A stretch of 64,000 bases of DNA, taken from NCBI GenBank assembly GCA_903847205.1, contig CAINDA010000062.1, forward strand, positions 81,573 to 145,572. The letters run 5' to 3'. Below, in pieces: positions 26,701 to 34,357 of this stretch. Position 1 is the stretch's first letter; each line of letters opens with the position of its first letter. Below the pieces are notes generated by a model. That model had not been told where the DNA came from, ran no database searches, and worked only from the letters and a program-made list of their open reading frames with translations. This stretch comes from an uncultured Bacteroidota bacterium (lineage in GTDB: Bacteria; Bacteroidota; Bacteroidia; 2-12-FULL-35-15). The position numbers and the translations under genes are program-made.

Positions 26701-28360
26701 ATCAATACAAACTGTAACATATACAGTAACGCCGACATCAATTGCAGGGAATTGCCCAGGCACTCCTCAGACAGTTACTGTAACGGTAAACCCAGCACCA
26801 ACAATGACCAGCCCGGACACCGCATTTATTTGCAGCGGAAGTACAGTAAACATTCCTCTGACAAGTAACTTCATCTGCACCTATACCTGGATTGCTAATG
26901 ATAACCTGAATACCACCGGCGAAAGTATTACAACACAGAACGGAAGCCCATTAAACAACACGATAACAAATAATTCCTCATCAAATCAAAATGTAGACTA
27001 TACTGTAACACCAATATTAACAATAGGCACCTGCGCAGGCATACCGCAGCATGTAACAGTAACAGTGCTCGCTCCCCCTTCAATGACCAGCCCGCCCACT
27101 GCGGTTATATGCAGCGATGGCACCGTAAATATTCCTTTTACAAGTGACCAGACTTCCACTTATACATGGATTGCTGCAGACAATGCAAACACCACTGGTG
27201 AAAGCACAACTGCACAGACCGGCAATTCATTGATAAATACAATAACGAATGGGACATCATCGGTGCAGACTGTAACATATACTGTAACGCCGACATCAAG
27301 TCCTGCGGGTTGCCTTGGTAATCCGCAGACAATAACAGTTACAGTAAATCCAGGTATCAGGGCCGACTTTGATTTCGTATCCCTACCCTGCACCAATCAG
27401 GTTACGTTTTACGATTCATCTGCCGCTGCACCGGTTTCATGGCTTTGGCATTTTGATGACGGCAACTCTTCTACGGTTCAAAACCCTTCTCATACTTATA
27501 ATTCAGCAGGAACATTTAATGTACAATTGATTGCATCAACAATTAACGGCTGTAAAGATACCGTTGTTGTTCAGGTTAACCTGGCAGCTGCTATCCCAGT
27601 GACAGTGAGCCAAGGCGGTACAATATGCAAAGGAAATAATATTCAGTTAACTGCCACAGGCGGCTTTGCCTATATTTGGTCGCCTTCAGCGGGTTTAAGC
27701 AGCGCTGTTATTTTCAACCCTCTTGCAAGCCCTGATACTACAACAATCTACAATGTTGCTATTGCAACAGTAAATTCATTAGGCGATACCTGCGTAAAAA
27801 ATCTTTCAACTACTGTTCATGTTATTGACCCCGGGCTGTATTCTATTTCTGCATCAGCAAGCCCGGATACAATTCTGCAGGGCCAGACCTCAATACTTCA
27901 TGCTCATACAGATACAACCTTAACAGTTACCTGGACACCCGCGGCAGGCATGAACAATTCACATTTATTTAATCCTACGGTCAGCCCTGAAACAACCACA
28001 GTATACACCGTTTCGATATTAGACAGTGCCGGCTGCCCTAAAACTGCAGAAGTAACAGTTTATGTAAAATCAATAAAATGCAATGCTTCAGATATTTTTG
28101 TGCCCAATACATTTACGCCAAACGGCGACGGCAGCAATGATGTTTTATATGTAAGAGGAAATGAAATAAAAGAAGTTTATTTTGCTGTTTATAACAGATT
28201 CGGTCAGATGGTTTTTGAGACAAGGGATTTAACAAAAGGCTGGGATGGCTTTTACAACGGCATGAAAGAAGATCCTGCCGTGTTTGCATGGTACATAAAT
28301 GCGAAATGTTTTAACGGTGATGAAGTGAAAAAGAAGGGGAATGTAACTTTAATAAGATAG
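23705..28360 (+). CDS. Giant surface protein with nine tandem PKD-like repeats and type B T9SS C-terminal domain
   Basis: The start is set at 23705 (MRRKHYFILLLTLLSLKSFA, a good signal peptide); an ATG at 23669 would add 12 residues ahead of it. The 1551-residue protein begins with a HIVGGEIFYNCIGGNNYQIT domain, common at the start of Bacteroidota adhesins (about 20-285). A PKD domain follows (about 300-375), then nine repeats of exactly 93 residues (378-1214) with the cores ICSGGTVxIPLT, YTWIAxDNxNTTGES and YTVTPTSS. Next come a PKD domain (LWHFDDGNSSTVQNPSHTY) and Ig-like modules. The sorting domain VFVPNTFTPNGDGSNDVLYV ... GWDGFYNGMK occupies about the last 85 residues. Together with the next two genes it forms a cargo-plus-partner unit of the T9SS. 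Confidence 0.9.
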   Translation: MRRKHYFILLLTLLSLKSFATHIVGGEIFYNCIGGNNYQITLKLYRDCFNGLAPYDNPATLFIFNNAGTLVDSVEIPFPGSVVLPFPLNNPCLTPPTNICVEQAIYHTTINLPPLAGGYDIVYQRCCRNGTILNLISPGSVGSTYMAHIPDPGLAVCNSSPHYNNFPPIFLCAGVPLNFDHSATDVDGDSLYYELCDAFTGLDPNCPILGPQTAFGCPPLASPPPYAFVPWLSPYSGTYPLGSSPALAIDHTTGLMTGTPNTIGQFVVAVCVSEYRHGVLLDVNKRDFQFNVVNCGQPVASIPTQQPFCFGQPSNFSQNSLNAFSYHWDFGDPGTSLDTSNVISPSWTYAAIGTYTVSLIVNPHTLCADTAAITVNVNPLPAMTNANTATICSGGTLSIPLTSSIPSNYSWVAANNPNTTGESITAQTGSTITNTITNNTVNVQTVIYTVTPTSNPGNCVGNAQTITVTVNPSPAMTNPNNVAICSGGTVNIPLTGSSASAYTWIATDNLNTTGESTTTQTGSPLNNTITNNTASIQTVTYTITPTSSPQGCAGTPQTLTVLVVPPPTMTSPASASICSGGTVSIPLTGSLLSTYSWIAADNPNTTGESLTTQTGSPLSNTITDNAATVQTVTYTVTPTTIIAACAGTPQTVTVTVSPPPAMTNLNTATICSGDAVTLSLTSSIPSTFSWIAANNPNTTGESITAQTGSTLTNTIISNALSVQTVTYTVTPTSTPGGCAGIPQTITVTVNPSPAMTNPNNAAICSGATVNIPLTSSSAAAYTWIAADNLNTTGESTTLQTGSPLNNTITNTVSSTQSVIYTVTPTSSPQGCAGTPQTITVSVIPPPSMTSPLSAVICSGGTVSIPLTSSLASSYTWIASDNLNTTGESTTLQTGSPLSNTITNNSTSTQTVTYTVTPTSTLGTCPGTPQTVNVSVSPPPTMTSLDSAVICSGSVVTIPLTSSVACTYTWIATDNVNTTGESLTPQSGSPLSNTISTNLTSIQTVTYTVTPTSIAGNCPGTPQTVTVTVNPAPTMTSPDTAFICSGSTVNIPLTSNFICTYTWIANDNLNTTGESITTQNGSPLNNTITNNSSSNQNVDYTVTPILTIGTCAGIPQHVTVTVLAPPSMTSPPTAVICSDGTVNIPFTSDQTSTYTWIAADNANTTGESTTAQTGNSLINTITNGTSSVQTVTYTVTPTSSPAGCLGNPQTITVTVNPGIRADFDFVSLPCTNQVTFYDSSAAAPVSWLWHFDDGNSSTVQNPSHTYNSAGTFNVQLIASTINGCKDTVVVQVNLAAAIPVTVSQGGTICKGNNIQLTATGGFAYIWSPSAGLSSAVIFNPLASPDTTTIYNVAIATVNSLGDTCVKNLSTTVHVIDPGLYSISASASPDTILQGQTSILHAHTDTTLTVTWTPAAGMNNSHLFNPTVSPETTTVYTVSILDSAGCPKTAEVTVYVKSIKCNASDIFVPNTFTPNGDGSNDVLYVRGNEIKEVYFAVYNRFGQMVFETRDLTKGWDGFYNGMKEDPAVFAWYINAKCFNGDEVKKKGNVTLIR
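24836..27346 (+). repeat. Nine tandem 279-bp coding repeats
   Basis: The repeat region runs from 24836 to 27346, exactly 9 x 279 bp with no indels. Linker and core residues show a period of three units: units 1/4/7 (NPLP, SPPP, SPPP), 2/5/8 (NPSP, NPSP, NPAP) and 3/6/9 (VPPP, IPPP, LAPP) resemble each other most. This implies that an 837-bp three-unit block was amplified. Confidence 0.85.
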
Positions 28361-28365
28361 AACAA

Positions 28366-28402
28366 ACCTCTCCTCTTAATCTCCTCTCCACAAGAGAGGA
28401 GG
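28366..28402 (-). repeat. CCCTCTCC palindromic repeat, copy 2 (minus orientation)
   Basis: CTCCTCTC and GAGAGGAG flank a 5-nt loop. On the minus strand the order palindrome, spacer, AGGAGAGGT matches the other family members. It lies just after the stop codon at 28360 and faces copy 3 across about 80 bp. Confidence 0.6.
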
Positions 28403-28446
28403 CGGAAATTTAACATGAAACGAAAACGATAAAAGACAAATCAAAA

Positions 28447-29538
28447 ATGATAAATGAAAATGATAAAGTCAGCTCCTGCCATTCCCCTCTCCTGTGGAGA
28501 GGGTTAGGGAGAGGTGTATTGTTCTTTCTTTCTTTTTTAGCACTCGTTTTTGCCGAGGGCAAAGAAGGGATTTGTTTTGCACAGGACATCCATTGGTCGC
28601 AGTTTAATTCATCTCCTCAAAACCTGAATCCTGCGCAGACAGGTTTGTTTGACGGGGACTGGCGCTTTGTGGGGAATAACAGAAGTCAATGGGCCGCTAT
28701 TCCAGTCCCATATCAAACTTACTCTGTTTCTGCCGATACACGCTTAAAAACAAAATTAAAAAATGATGTGCCGGCCCTTGGATTGATTGTAAACACTGAC
28801 AAAGCAGGTGATTCAAAATTCAGCACAACCCAGGTATTAATATCAGCTTCGTACATTAAAAAGCTGACTGAAGATTCAACTAATTTTATTTCTGTCGGCA
28901 TTCAGCCGGGAATTACAACAAAAGGATTTAATATCAATGCACTCACTTTTGATAATCAGTATAACGGCGACAGCTACAATGCAGCGTTAGGCAGCGGCGA
29001 AAATTTCAGTAAAACACGCATCACTTATTTTGATATGGGCGGCGGACTTACATATTTGTTGAGGAAAACGCGAAGAACACAGGCTAATGCAGGCATTTCT
29101 GTATTTCATGTGAACATGCCTAAACAGAGCTTTTTTAATAATAAAGATATTACTCTGGATATGAAAACCACTATCAACGGCAGTTTAGAAGTCCCCGTGT
29201 CCGCTCAGGTAGATGTGCTGCCATCTATATTGTATCAACGGCAGGGCAAATACCACGAAACAGTTTTAGGAGCATTTGGAAAATATTATCTGAAACCTTT
29301 TAACGGTGCAGTAACCGCAGTTTCACTCGGCGGCTTTTACCGCGTACAGGATGCTTTTATTGCTGTTGTAAATATGGATTACCGTAATTTTAATGTCGGC
29401 CTCAGCTATGATGTTAATATTTCAAAGCTTACTGCTGCTTCTAATAACCGCGGGGGCTATGAAATTTCTGTAATTTATATTTTCAAAAAAGAAGTTCCTT
29501 TCGTTGCCAAGCAGCGGTTTTGTCCTATTTATATGTAA
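28447..29538 (+). CDS. PorP/SprF family type IX secretion membrane protein
   Basis: A 363-residue protein. After a signal sequence (VLFFLSFLALVFAEGKEGIC) it has QDIHWSQFNSSPQNLNPAQT, the near-universal start of mature PorP/SprF proteins, then repeated outer-membrane strands and a C-terminal EISVIYIFKK. SprF-like proteins are outer-membrane partners needed for secretion or attachment of type B cargo such as SprB, so its place directly behind the nine-repeat protein is meaningful. The first 23 residues (MINENDKVSS then CHSPLLWRGLGRG) are unusual: residues 12-23 are encoded by a palindromic repeat (28484-28517). The original start may have been displaced; no other ATG precedes the signal segment. 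Confidence 0.9.
   Translation: MINENDKVSSCHSPLLWRGLGRGVLFFLSFLALVFAEGKEGICFAQDIHWSQFNSSPQNLNPAQTGLFDGDWRFVGNNRSQWAAIPVPYQTYSVSADTRLKTKLKNDVPALGLIVNTDKAGDSKFSTTQVLISASYIKKLTEDSTNFISVGIQPGITTKGFNINALTFDNQYNGDSYNAALGSGENFSKTRITYFDMGGGLTYLLRKTRRTQANAGISVFHVNMPKQSFFNNKDITLDMKTTINGSLEVPVSAQVDVLPSILYQRQGKYHETVLGAFGKYYLKPFNGAVTAVSLGGFYRVQDAFIAVVNMDYRNFNVGLSYDVNISKLTAASNNRGGYEISVIYIFKKEVPFVAKQRFCPIYM
28484..28517 (+). repeat. CCCTCTCC palindromic repeat, copy 3, inside a coding region
   Basis: CCCTCTCC, TGT and GGAGAGGG form the stem-loop, followed by the tail TTAGGGAGAGGTG. It is read in frame as SPLLWRGLGRG in the N-terminus of the PorP/SprF-like protein. Confidence 0.75.
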
Positions 29539-29541
29539 TGT

Positions 29542-31686
29542 ATGATTTTCAGCAGAAGAAACAAAAATAAAATATTTCCTTTGGAGCATGGCATGCCTGA
29601 AATGCTGGCAGCAGTGTCTTTTGATAAGAATGCGGTGATATCGTTTCCTGAAAAAAAAGAAAAATTTCCAAAGTCGAAAGTGAAAAAAATTATCGGATTA
29701 TCTTTCATTCTTCTGCTTTTTCAAATCTCAATTCTTGTATCTCCATTGTGTGCTCAGAAATATAAAACCCTTGTTGAAAGCGGTGATAAAGCATTTGGCG
29801 CGAATGATTTTTTCGGCGCTGCAATTTATTATAACCAAGCCATACTTCAGGATTCATCTGAAATAGAACTGCAGTATAAATATGCCGAAGCAAGCCGGCT
29901 TAATTACGACTATGCTCTTGCAGACCGATGGTACGGCAAAGTATATAAAACTGATCCTAAAGGAATAACGTTTCCTGAATGTGTTTTCTGGATTGCTGTG
30001 ATTAAAAAAAGTCAGGGCAAATACAAGGATGCAAAAAAATTATTTGATAAATACGCCAAGAAAAACAAAAAGAAAAAAAATGACTATTTCGTAAAAAAAG
30101 CAAATCAGGAAGTTGCCGCCTGCGACTATGCAGCAATGGCGACGGCTAATCCTGATAAAAACATAAAAATCATTCATCTCGACAGTGCCGTAAACAGTAA
30201 GGTTTCGGAATATGCACCAATCCTGATGGACAGCACTTTATATTTTTCATCTTTAAGAAACGGAAAAGACCGCGATAAAAAAAACGCTGTTAATTATAAT
30301 AAAATTTACACCGCCGCATACGACAGGGCTAAATGGCATAATGCAAAAGAGCTCGACACGCTGTTTAATAAAGAAGGTGTTCACAATGCCAACACCGCAT
30401 TTAATTCGGATTTCACAAAAATGTACACAACACGCTGCGAGCAAAAAAACATGCAGGACTTTAACTGCGAAATTTATTTCTCAGAATTTAAAAACGGGAA
30501 ATGGGATGCCTTGCTGCGTCTTCCCCAGGAAATAAATGCAAAAGGTTACACCAATACCCAGCCTGCTGTGGGCTTTTTAGGAAATGATGAAGTCCTGTTT
30601 TTTTCATCAAACCGTCCGGGCGGAGAAGGTAAAATGGACATTTGGTACAGCAGTATAAATAAAGACGGAACTTACGGAAAGGCTGTAAATGCCGGCAAAA
30701 AAGTAAATTCCATAGAGGATGAAATCACTCCCTTCTACTGCAAACCCTGCCAGGAGCTATTCTTCAGCTCCACATGGCATAAAGGTTTTGGAGGGTTTGA
30801 TATTTTTAAAAGCAAATATGAAAACAATGAACTTGGGCCCCCTGAAAATTTAGGACTGCCTATCAACAGCAGTTATAACGATATTTATTTTTCGATCAGC
30901 TCAAAAAGAACAGAAGCTTTTTTATCGTCCAACCGCCCCGGTTCTTACTTCGAAGAAAAGGAAAGCTGCTGCAATGATATTTATATGTTTAAAATTCCGG
31001 GCATTAAAGAACCGCCTAAAAAAGTGGAGATAGTGGACAGCACACAGATTTTCGTTACACAGATGAAACTGCTCGTACCTCTTACTTTGTATTTTCATAA
31101 TGACGAGCCGGATAAAAAAACGCTGGCAATTACCACCGAAAAAAATTATAAAAAAACGTATGAAGATTATACTGCAATGCGTGAGCAATACAAAAAAGAA
31201 TATTCGAAAGGGGCAAAAGGCAAAGACATAGAACGCGCAGCCGGCGAAATTGACGCACTCTTTGATGACTCTGTGGATGCAGGAATGCAGGATCTTGAAA
31301 AATTTGCAGTGCTTATGCTGAAAGTTTTAAAGAACGGCGAAAAAGTTAACATAACCATGAAGGGCTACTGCAGCCCCTTAGCATCAACCGATTACAATGT
31401 AAACCTTGCGAAGCGGAGAATATCAAGTCTTCGTAATTATTTTGCTGAATACCAAAACGGGGTGTTTCTTCCATACGTGAATAATACAAAAGAAAATGAA
31501 GGCAGTATTGCTTATTTTGATGAAGATATCGGGGAATTAAAAGCCCGCCCGAATGTGAGTGATGATTATTATGATACCAAAAATTCTATTTACAATCCCG
31601 TTGCGGCATTTGAACGTAAAATTCAGATCATCGCTATTTCTATAACCTCATCCAAAGTCGAGAAGGCATTAGAAAACAACAAATAA
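29542..31686 (+). CDS. PorE-like protein: TPR, PD40 propeller and OmpA-like C-terminal domain
   Basis: A 714-residue protein starting 3 bp after the PorP/SprF stop, so almost certainly co-translated with it. After an unusual 48-residue polar leader comes a hydrophobic export segment (IIGLSFILLLFQISILVSPL, cut near CAQ). TPR helices follow (about 75-200), then a PD40/WD40-type propeller (about 220-500) with FFSSNRPGGEGKMDIWYSS, ELFFSSTWHKGFGGFDIFKS and FLSSNRPGSYFEE. The C-terminal OmpA-like domain has GYCSPLASTDYNVNLAKRR. This order matches PorE-type T9SS proteins that bind peptidoglycan and link the outer-membrane machinery to the wall. The long leader before the signal suggests the start may be mis-set, but no internal ATG sits just before the signal. 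Confidence 0.85.
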   Translation: MIFSRRNKNKIFPLEHGMPEMLAAVSFDKNAVISFPEKKEKFPKSKVKKIIGLSFILLLFQISILVSPLCAQKYKTLVESGDKAFGANDFFGAAIYYNQAILQDSSEIELQYKYAEASRLNYDYALADRWYGKVYKTDPKGITFPECVFWIAVIKKSQGKYKDAKKLFDKYAKKNKKKKNDYFVKKANQEVAACDYAAMATANPDKNIKIIHLDSAVNSKVSEYAPILMDSTLYFSSLRNGKDRDKKNAVNYNKIYTAAYDRAKWHNAKELDTLFNKEGVHNANTAFNSDFTKMYTTRCEQKNMQDFNCEIYFSEFKNGKWDALLRLPQEINAKGYTNTQPAVGFLGNDEVLFFSSNRPGGEGKMDIWYSSINKDGTYGKAVNAGKKVNSIEDEITPFYCKPCQELFFSSTWHKGFGGFDIFKSKYENNELGPPENLGLPINSSYNDIYFSISSKRTEAFLSSNRPGSYFEEKESCCNDIYMFKIPGIKEPPKKVEIVDSTQIFVTQMKLLVPLTLYFHNDEPDKKTLAITTEKNYKKTYEDYTAMREQYKKEYSKGAKGKDIERAAGEIDALFDDSVDAGMQDLEKFAVLMLKVLKNGEKVNITMKGYCSPLASTDYNVNLAKRRISSLRNYFAEYQNGVFLPYVNNTKENEGSIAYFDEDIGELKARPNVSDDYYDTKNSIYNPVAAFERKIQIIAISITSSKVEKALENNK

Positions 31687-31715
31687 ACCAAGCTGTTTCT
31701 TTAGAAAACGGGAAT

Positions 31716-31752
31716 AAAAAAAGATATTGAATTTATTTCAATATCTTTTTTT
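31716..31752 (+). terminator. Hairpin terminator after the PorE-like gene
   Basis: AAAAAAGATATTGA and its complement TCAATATCTTTTTT flank a 6-7-nt loop. It starts about 30 nt after the stop. Confidence 0.8.
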
Positions 31753-31821
31753 ATGATTTTTTTGTATAATTATTTTTAACAAATCCTACCTGAAAATCAG
31801 GCATCAGATAAGTTGAACTTG

Positions 31822-32007
31822 TTACTGAAGTGTTTGTTTTTCTTTGGCTTCTTTATTAAATTTAGCCTGCATGCGCAGCCAGGTAACAACAAGTCCGGCT
31901 ATCAAAAGCCAAAAGAAAACGTTTGGTGCATTCCCGATTCCCTTCATGAATGTAAATGTCCATTGAAAAAAATGCCCAATCCCGTTAAAAACATCTGTCA
32001 TATTCAT
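31822..32007 (-). CDS. Small single-pass membrane protein, DUF6341-like
   Basis: A 61-residue protein (MNMTDVFNGIGHFFQWTFTF ...) with one clear membrane segment (NVFFWLLIAGLVVTWL) and a short charged tail. The F-x-GI-xx-F start and single helix resemble DUF6341 proteins, which in flavobacteria sit beside DUF6427 proteins. Here a DUF6427 gene begins 122 bp away on the other strand. The overlapping plus-strand open frame has no such pattern and is discarded. The function is unknown. Confidence 0.55.
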   Translation of the reverse strand: MNMTDVFNGIGHFFQWTFTFMKGIGNAPNVFFWLLIAGLVVTWLRMQAKFNKEAKEKQTLQ

Positions 32008-32129
32008 ATCTAAAATATTTTATTGATTGAGGTCAAAAATACAAATTTTATTTATAACACATACTTTTTTGAACTAATTTTAGCGCGGACTTAAATGTTC
32101 AAAAGCTATTCACAGAATAAAGCATATTT

Positions 32130-33119
32130 ATGTTTGTACGTTTTTTCAAAAACAATTCACCGTCATCATATATTCTGCTGCCCATATTTGCTTTAGTATT
32201 ATGGCTTGCAGGTTTCTGGGGAGGGAACAGCACAGTGATAAGATACGGAATGCCACTTTACGAAATACTTGCCAGGCCACTCGAAACAATTCCTTTAATA
32301 GCAAAATTAACAGCCCTCATTTTAGTTCTTAGCGAAGCCTTTTTACTGAATTATATTGTAAACGAAAACGAAATACTTGCGAGGCCCTCATTTCTCCCAG
32401 CATTGCTATATATTGTTTTTATGAGCAGCGATATTTCTATGCTGCGCCTCTACCCGATTTTGTTCTCTAATTTTTTTATTCTGCTTGCCATTTACAGGCT
32501 GGCTGGTTCATACCGCGAAAACAGAGCTTTTTCAAATTCATTTGATGCAGGCCTCCTTCTCGCGGCAGCTTCCTTATTTTATTTTCCAAGTATAATTTTT
32601 TTACCATTAATAGGCGTAGCTTTTGTTCTTTTCCGCCCGTTTAACTGGCGCGAATGGGTCATTTCGTTTATCGGTATTTTAGTTCCGTATGTATTTGTAT
32701 TTATTTATTATTTCTGGAATGATATCTTAAAATATTGGTGGGATGATAAAATGTTTTATCCTGCTTTGAGAGAGCAGGCCAAATCGAATTTAGCTGCAAG
32801 CGGGCACGCACATTATTTTATGTTAAGCGTTGTTTTTGTAATTGTTTTATTTGCATTAGGTAAATTATTTAAAGGTTCCTCCGAGACTTCTCAAAGAAGC
32901 AGAAAGGGTACACTCTTGCTTATCTGGTTTTCCGCATTTGCTTTCATATCAGTGTTTTTGGGTTCAGAATTGTCCATTCGGAGTTTTGCCGCGTTAACAA
33001 TACCTTTATCAGTATTTTGCGCCGGGTATTTCTTGAATGTAAAAAAAGGATGGTGGGGCGAGTTGCTTTTTCTTTTGCTGTTAATCTCTATTTTTATTTA
33101 TCAATTTTCAGCGCACTGA
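32130..33119 (+). CDS. DUF6427 family multi-pass membrane protein
   Basis: A 329-residue integral membrane protein with about eight to nine hydrophobic helices. The N-terminal MFVRFFKNNSPSSYILLPIF ... LWLAGFW and the RPSFLPALLYIVFMSSDISM segment are typical of DUF6427 proteins of Bacteroidota. The family has no proven function. It lies 84 bp before purQ in the same orientation, but purQ appears to have its own promoter. The neighbouring DUF6341-like protein suggests a conserved pair, possibly interacting in the inner membrane. Confidence 0.8.
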   Translation: MFVRFFKNNSPSSYILLPIFALVLWLAGFWGGNSTVIRYGMPLYEILARPLETIPLIAKLTALILVLSEAFLLNYIVNENEILARPSFLPALLYIVFMSSDISMLRLYPILFSNFFILLAIYRLAGSYRENRAFSNSFDAGLLLAAASLFYFPSIIFLPLIGVAFVLFRPFNWREWVISFIGILVPYVFVFIYYFWNDILKYWWDDKMFYPALREQAKSNLAASGHAHYFMLSVVFVIVLFALGKLFKGSSETSQRSRKGTLLLIWFSAFAFISVFLGSELSIRSFAALTIPLSVFCAGYFLNVKKGWWGELLFLLLLISIFIYQFSAH

Positions 33120-33144
33120 TTATCAAACCGACGAATCAAACCAA

Positions 33145-33173
33145 TTTCAGCGAGGTTATATTTCGTATATTTG
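33145..33173 (+). promoter_or_regulatory. Promoter candidate for purQ
   Basis: TATATTTG at 33166-33173 matches the -7 consensus; TTTC at 33145-33148 is a near match to the -33 TTTG with a 17-nt spacer. It lies 30 nt before the purQ ATG. Confidence 0.45.
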
Positions 33174-33203
33174 TTTCTTAAAATCTGTCAATAAACTTTC
33201 GTT

Positions 33204-33899
33204 ATGAGCAAATTTGGAGTAGTAGTTTTTCCCGGATCAAACTGTGATCAGGATATGATTTATGTGTTGCGTGAAATCATGGGGCAGGAAGTAACTGAAC
33301 TGTGGCATAAGGATGCTGACCTTAAAGGATGCGATTTCATTATTCTTCCAGGAGGTTTTTCTTACGGCGATTATCTGAGATCAGGCGCTATTGCACGTTT
33401 TTCGCCTATAATGGAAAAAGTTATTGAGTTTGCCGGAAAAGGCGGCTATGTATTGGGCGTATGCAACGGCTTTCAGATATTATGCGAAGCTGGATTACTG
33501 CCTGGAGCATTGTTGCAAAATTCAGAGCTGAAATTTATTTGCAAAAATATTTTCATAAAAGCCGAAAACAATGATGTTTTAATTACATCTGAAATTCCAA
33601 AAGGACAAGTGCTTAAGATACCAATTGCACACGGTGAAGGAAGTTTTTATGCTGATGCTCAAACTTTGAAACAACTGAATGCAGACGGACAGATCATTTT
33701 CCGCTACTGCGATGAAAATGGAAAAATAACTGACATTGCGAACCCGAACGGGGCCTGCGAAAATATTGCCGGTATATGCAACGCCGGGAAAAATGTCTTT
33801 GGAATGATGCCGCATCCAGAGCGTGCAGCTGACGGCCAGTTAAGTAATATTGACGGACGCTGGATTTTCGATTCGATTTTAAGTCTTGTAAATAATTAA
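33204..33899 (+). CDS. purQ: Phosphoribosylformylglycinamidine synthase, glutaminase subunit PurQ
   Basis: A 231-residue class I glutamine amidotransferase that supplies ammonia to PurL for the fourth step of purine synthesis. The nucleophile Cys87 lies in GVCNGFQIL, and the His204/Glu206 pair in PHPERA completes the catalytic triad. [19 protein letters not shown] is the PurQ-specific oxyanion/signature region. The length matches stand-alone PurQ, so a separate small-type PurL and a PurS would be expected elsewhere. No other purine gene is adjacent. Confidence 0.96.
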   Translation: MSKFGVVVFPGSNCDQDMIYVLREIMGQEVTELWHKDADLKGCDFIILPGGFSYGDYLRSGAIARFSPIMEKVIEFAGKGGYVLGVCNGFQILCEAGLLPGALLQNSELKFICKNIFIKAENNDVLITSEIPKGQVLKIPIAHGEGSFYADAQTLKQLNADGQIIFRYCDENGKITDIANPNGACENIAGICNAGKNVFGMMPHPERAADGQLSNIDGRWIFDSILSLVNN

Positions 33900-33998
33900 A
33901 TTTTTTCAGGAAGGGCAGAAATTTTCAAGATAATCTCTTTTAAATAACTTTAATTAATAAAACAAAAATAGCGTATTTACAACTATCACGTTTTTACA

Positions 33999-34157
33999 AT
34001 GAAAATTTTAATTAAGAAACTCCCTTCAGTTTTCGTTTTGCTTTTGGCCGCATCGCTGCTGTCATCTTGTTATACTCATAACAAAAAAAAGCACTGTGCT
34101 GACTGTCCTAAATGGAATAAAATAGAAAATCCAAAAAACTCATTAAAACAAATTTAA
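33999..34157 (+). CDS. Very small predicted lipoprotein
   Basis: A 52-residue frame from ATG 33999 to TAA 34157. It begins MKILIKKLPSVFVLLLAASL and continues LSSCYTHN, a textbook signal II sequence with LSSC lipobox and Cys24. The mature part is only about 29 residues, Lys-rich with HCADCPKW, a CxxC pair that could bind a metal or form a disulfide. It lies 99 bp after purQ. The strong lipobox makes it more likely real than chance. The function is unknown. Confidence 0.6.
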   Translation: MKILIKKLPSVFVLLLAASLLSSCYTHNKKKHCADCPKWNKIENPKNSLKQI

Positions 34158-34272
34158 TTGTTTTAAAATCCAATTTTCTCCTTTATCGTTTATCATTCGC
34201 GACCAGTATTATAAACTCTTCCTGCCAATCAGGACTTATAAATCAAGCTGTTTAACATTAAATCATCTAAAA

Positions 34273-34290
34273 ATACCCACTTTTAGGTAT
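34273..34290. promoter_or_regulatory. Short inverted repeat upstream of feoAB
   Basis: ATACC and GGTAT flank 8 nt, about 70 bp before the feoA start and just upstream of the predicted -33 region. It could be an iron- or oxygen-responsive regulator site, but arms of 5 bp are weak evidence. Confidence 0.25.
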
Positions 34291-34298
34291 CCCTATGA

Positions 34299-34330
34299 TT
34301 TCGGGATGGCTTAAAAAGGCCGTACCTTTG
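34299..34330 (+). promoter_or_regulatory. Promoter candidate for feoAB
   Basis: TACCTTTG at 34323-34330 matches the -7 consensus, with a near-match TTTC 20 nt upstream at 34299-34302. It lies 27 nt before the feoA ATG. Confidence 0.45.
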
Positions 34331-34357
34331 TTCTAGTAACAAAACCGGTATTTTAAA

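Noticed and set aside
31813..32013. Plus-strand open frame of 66 codons
   Set aside because: It overlaps the minus-strand single-pass membrane protein, which has a much more protein-like pattern; this one looks like its antisense shadow.
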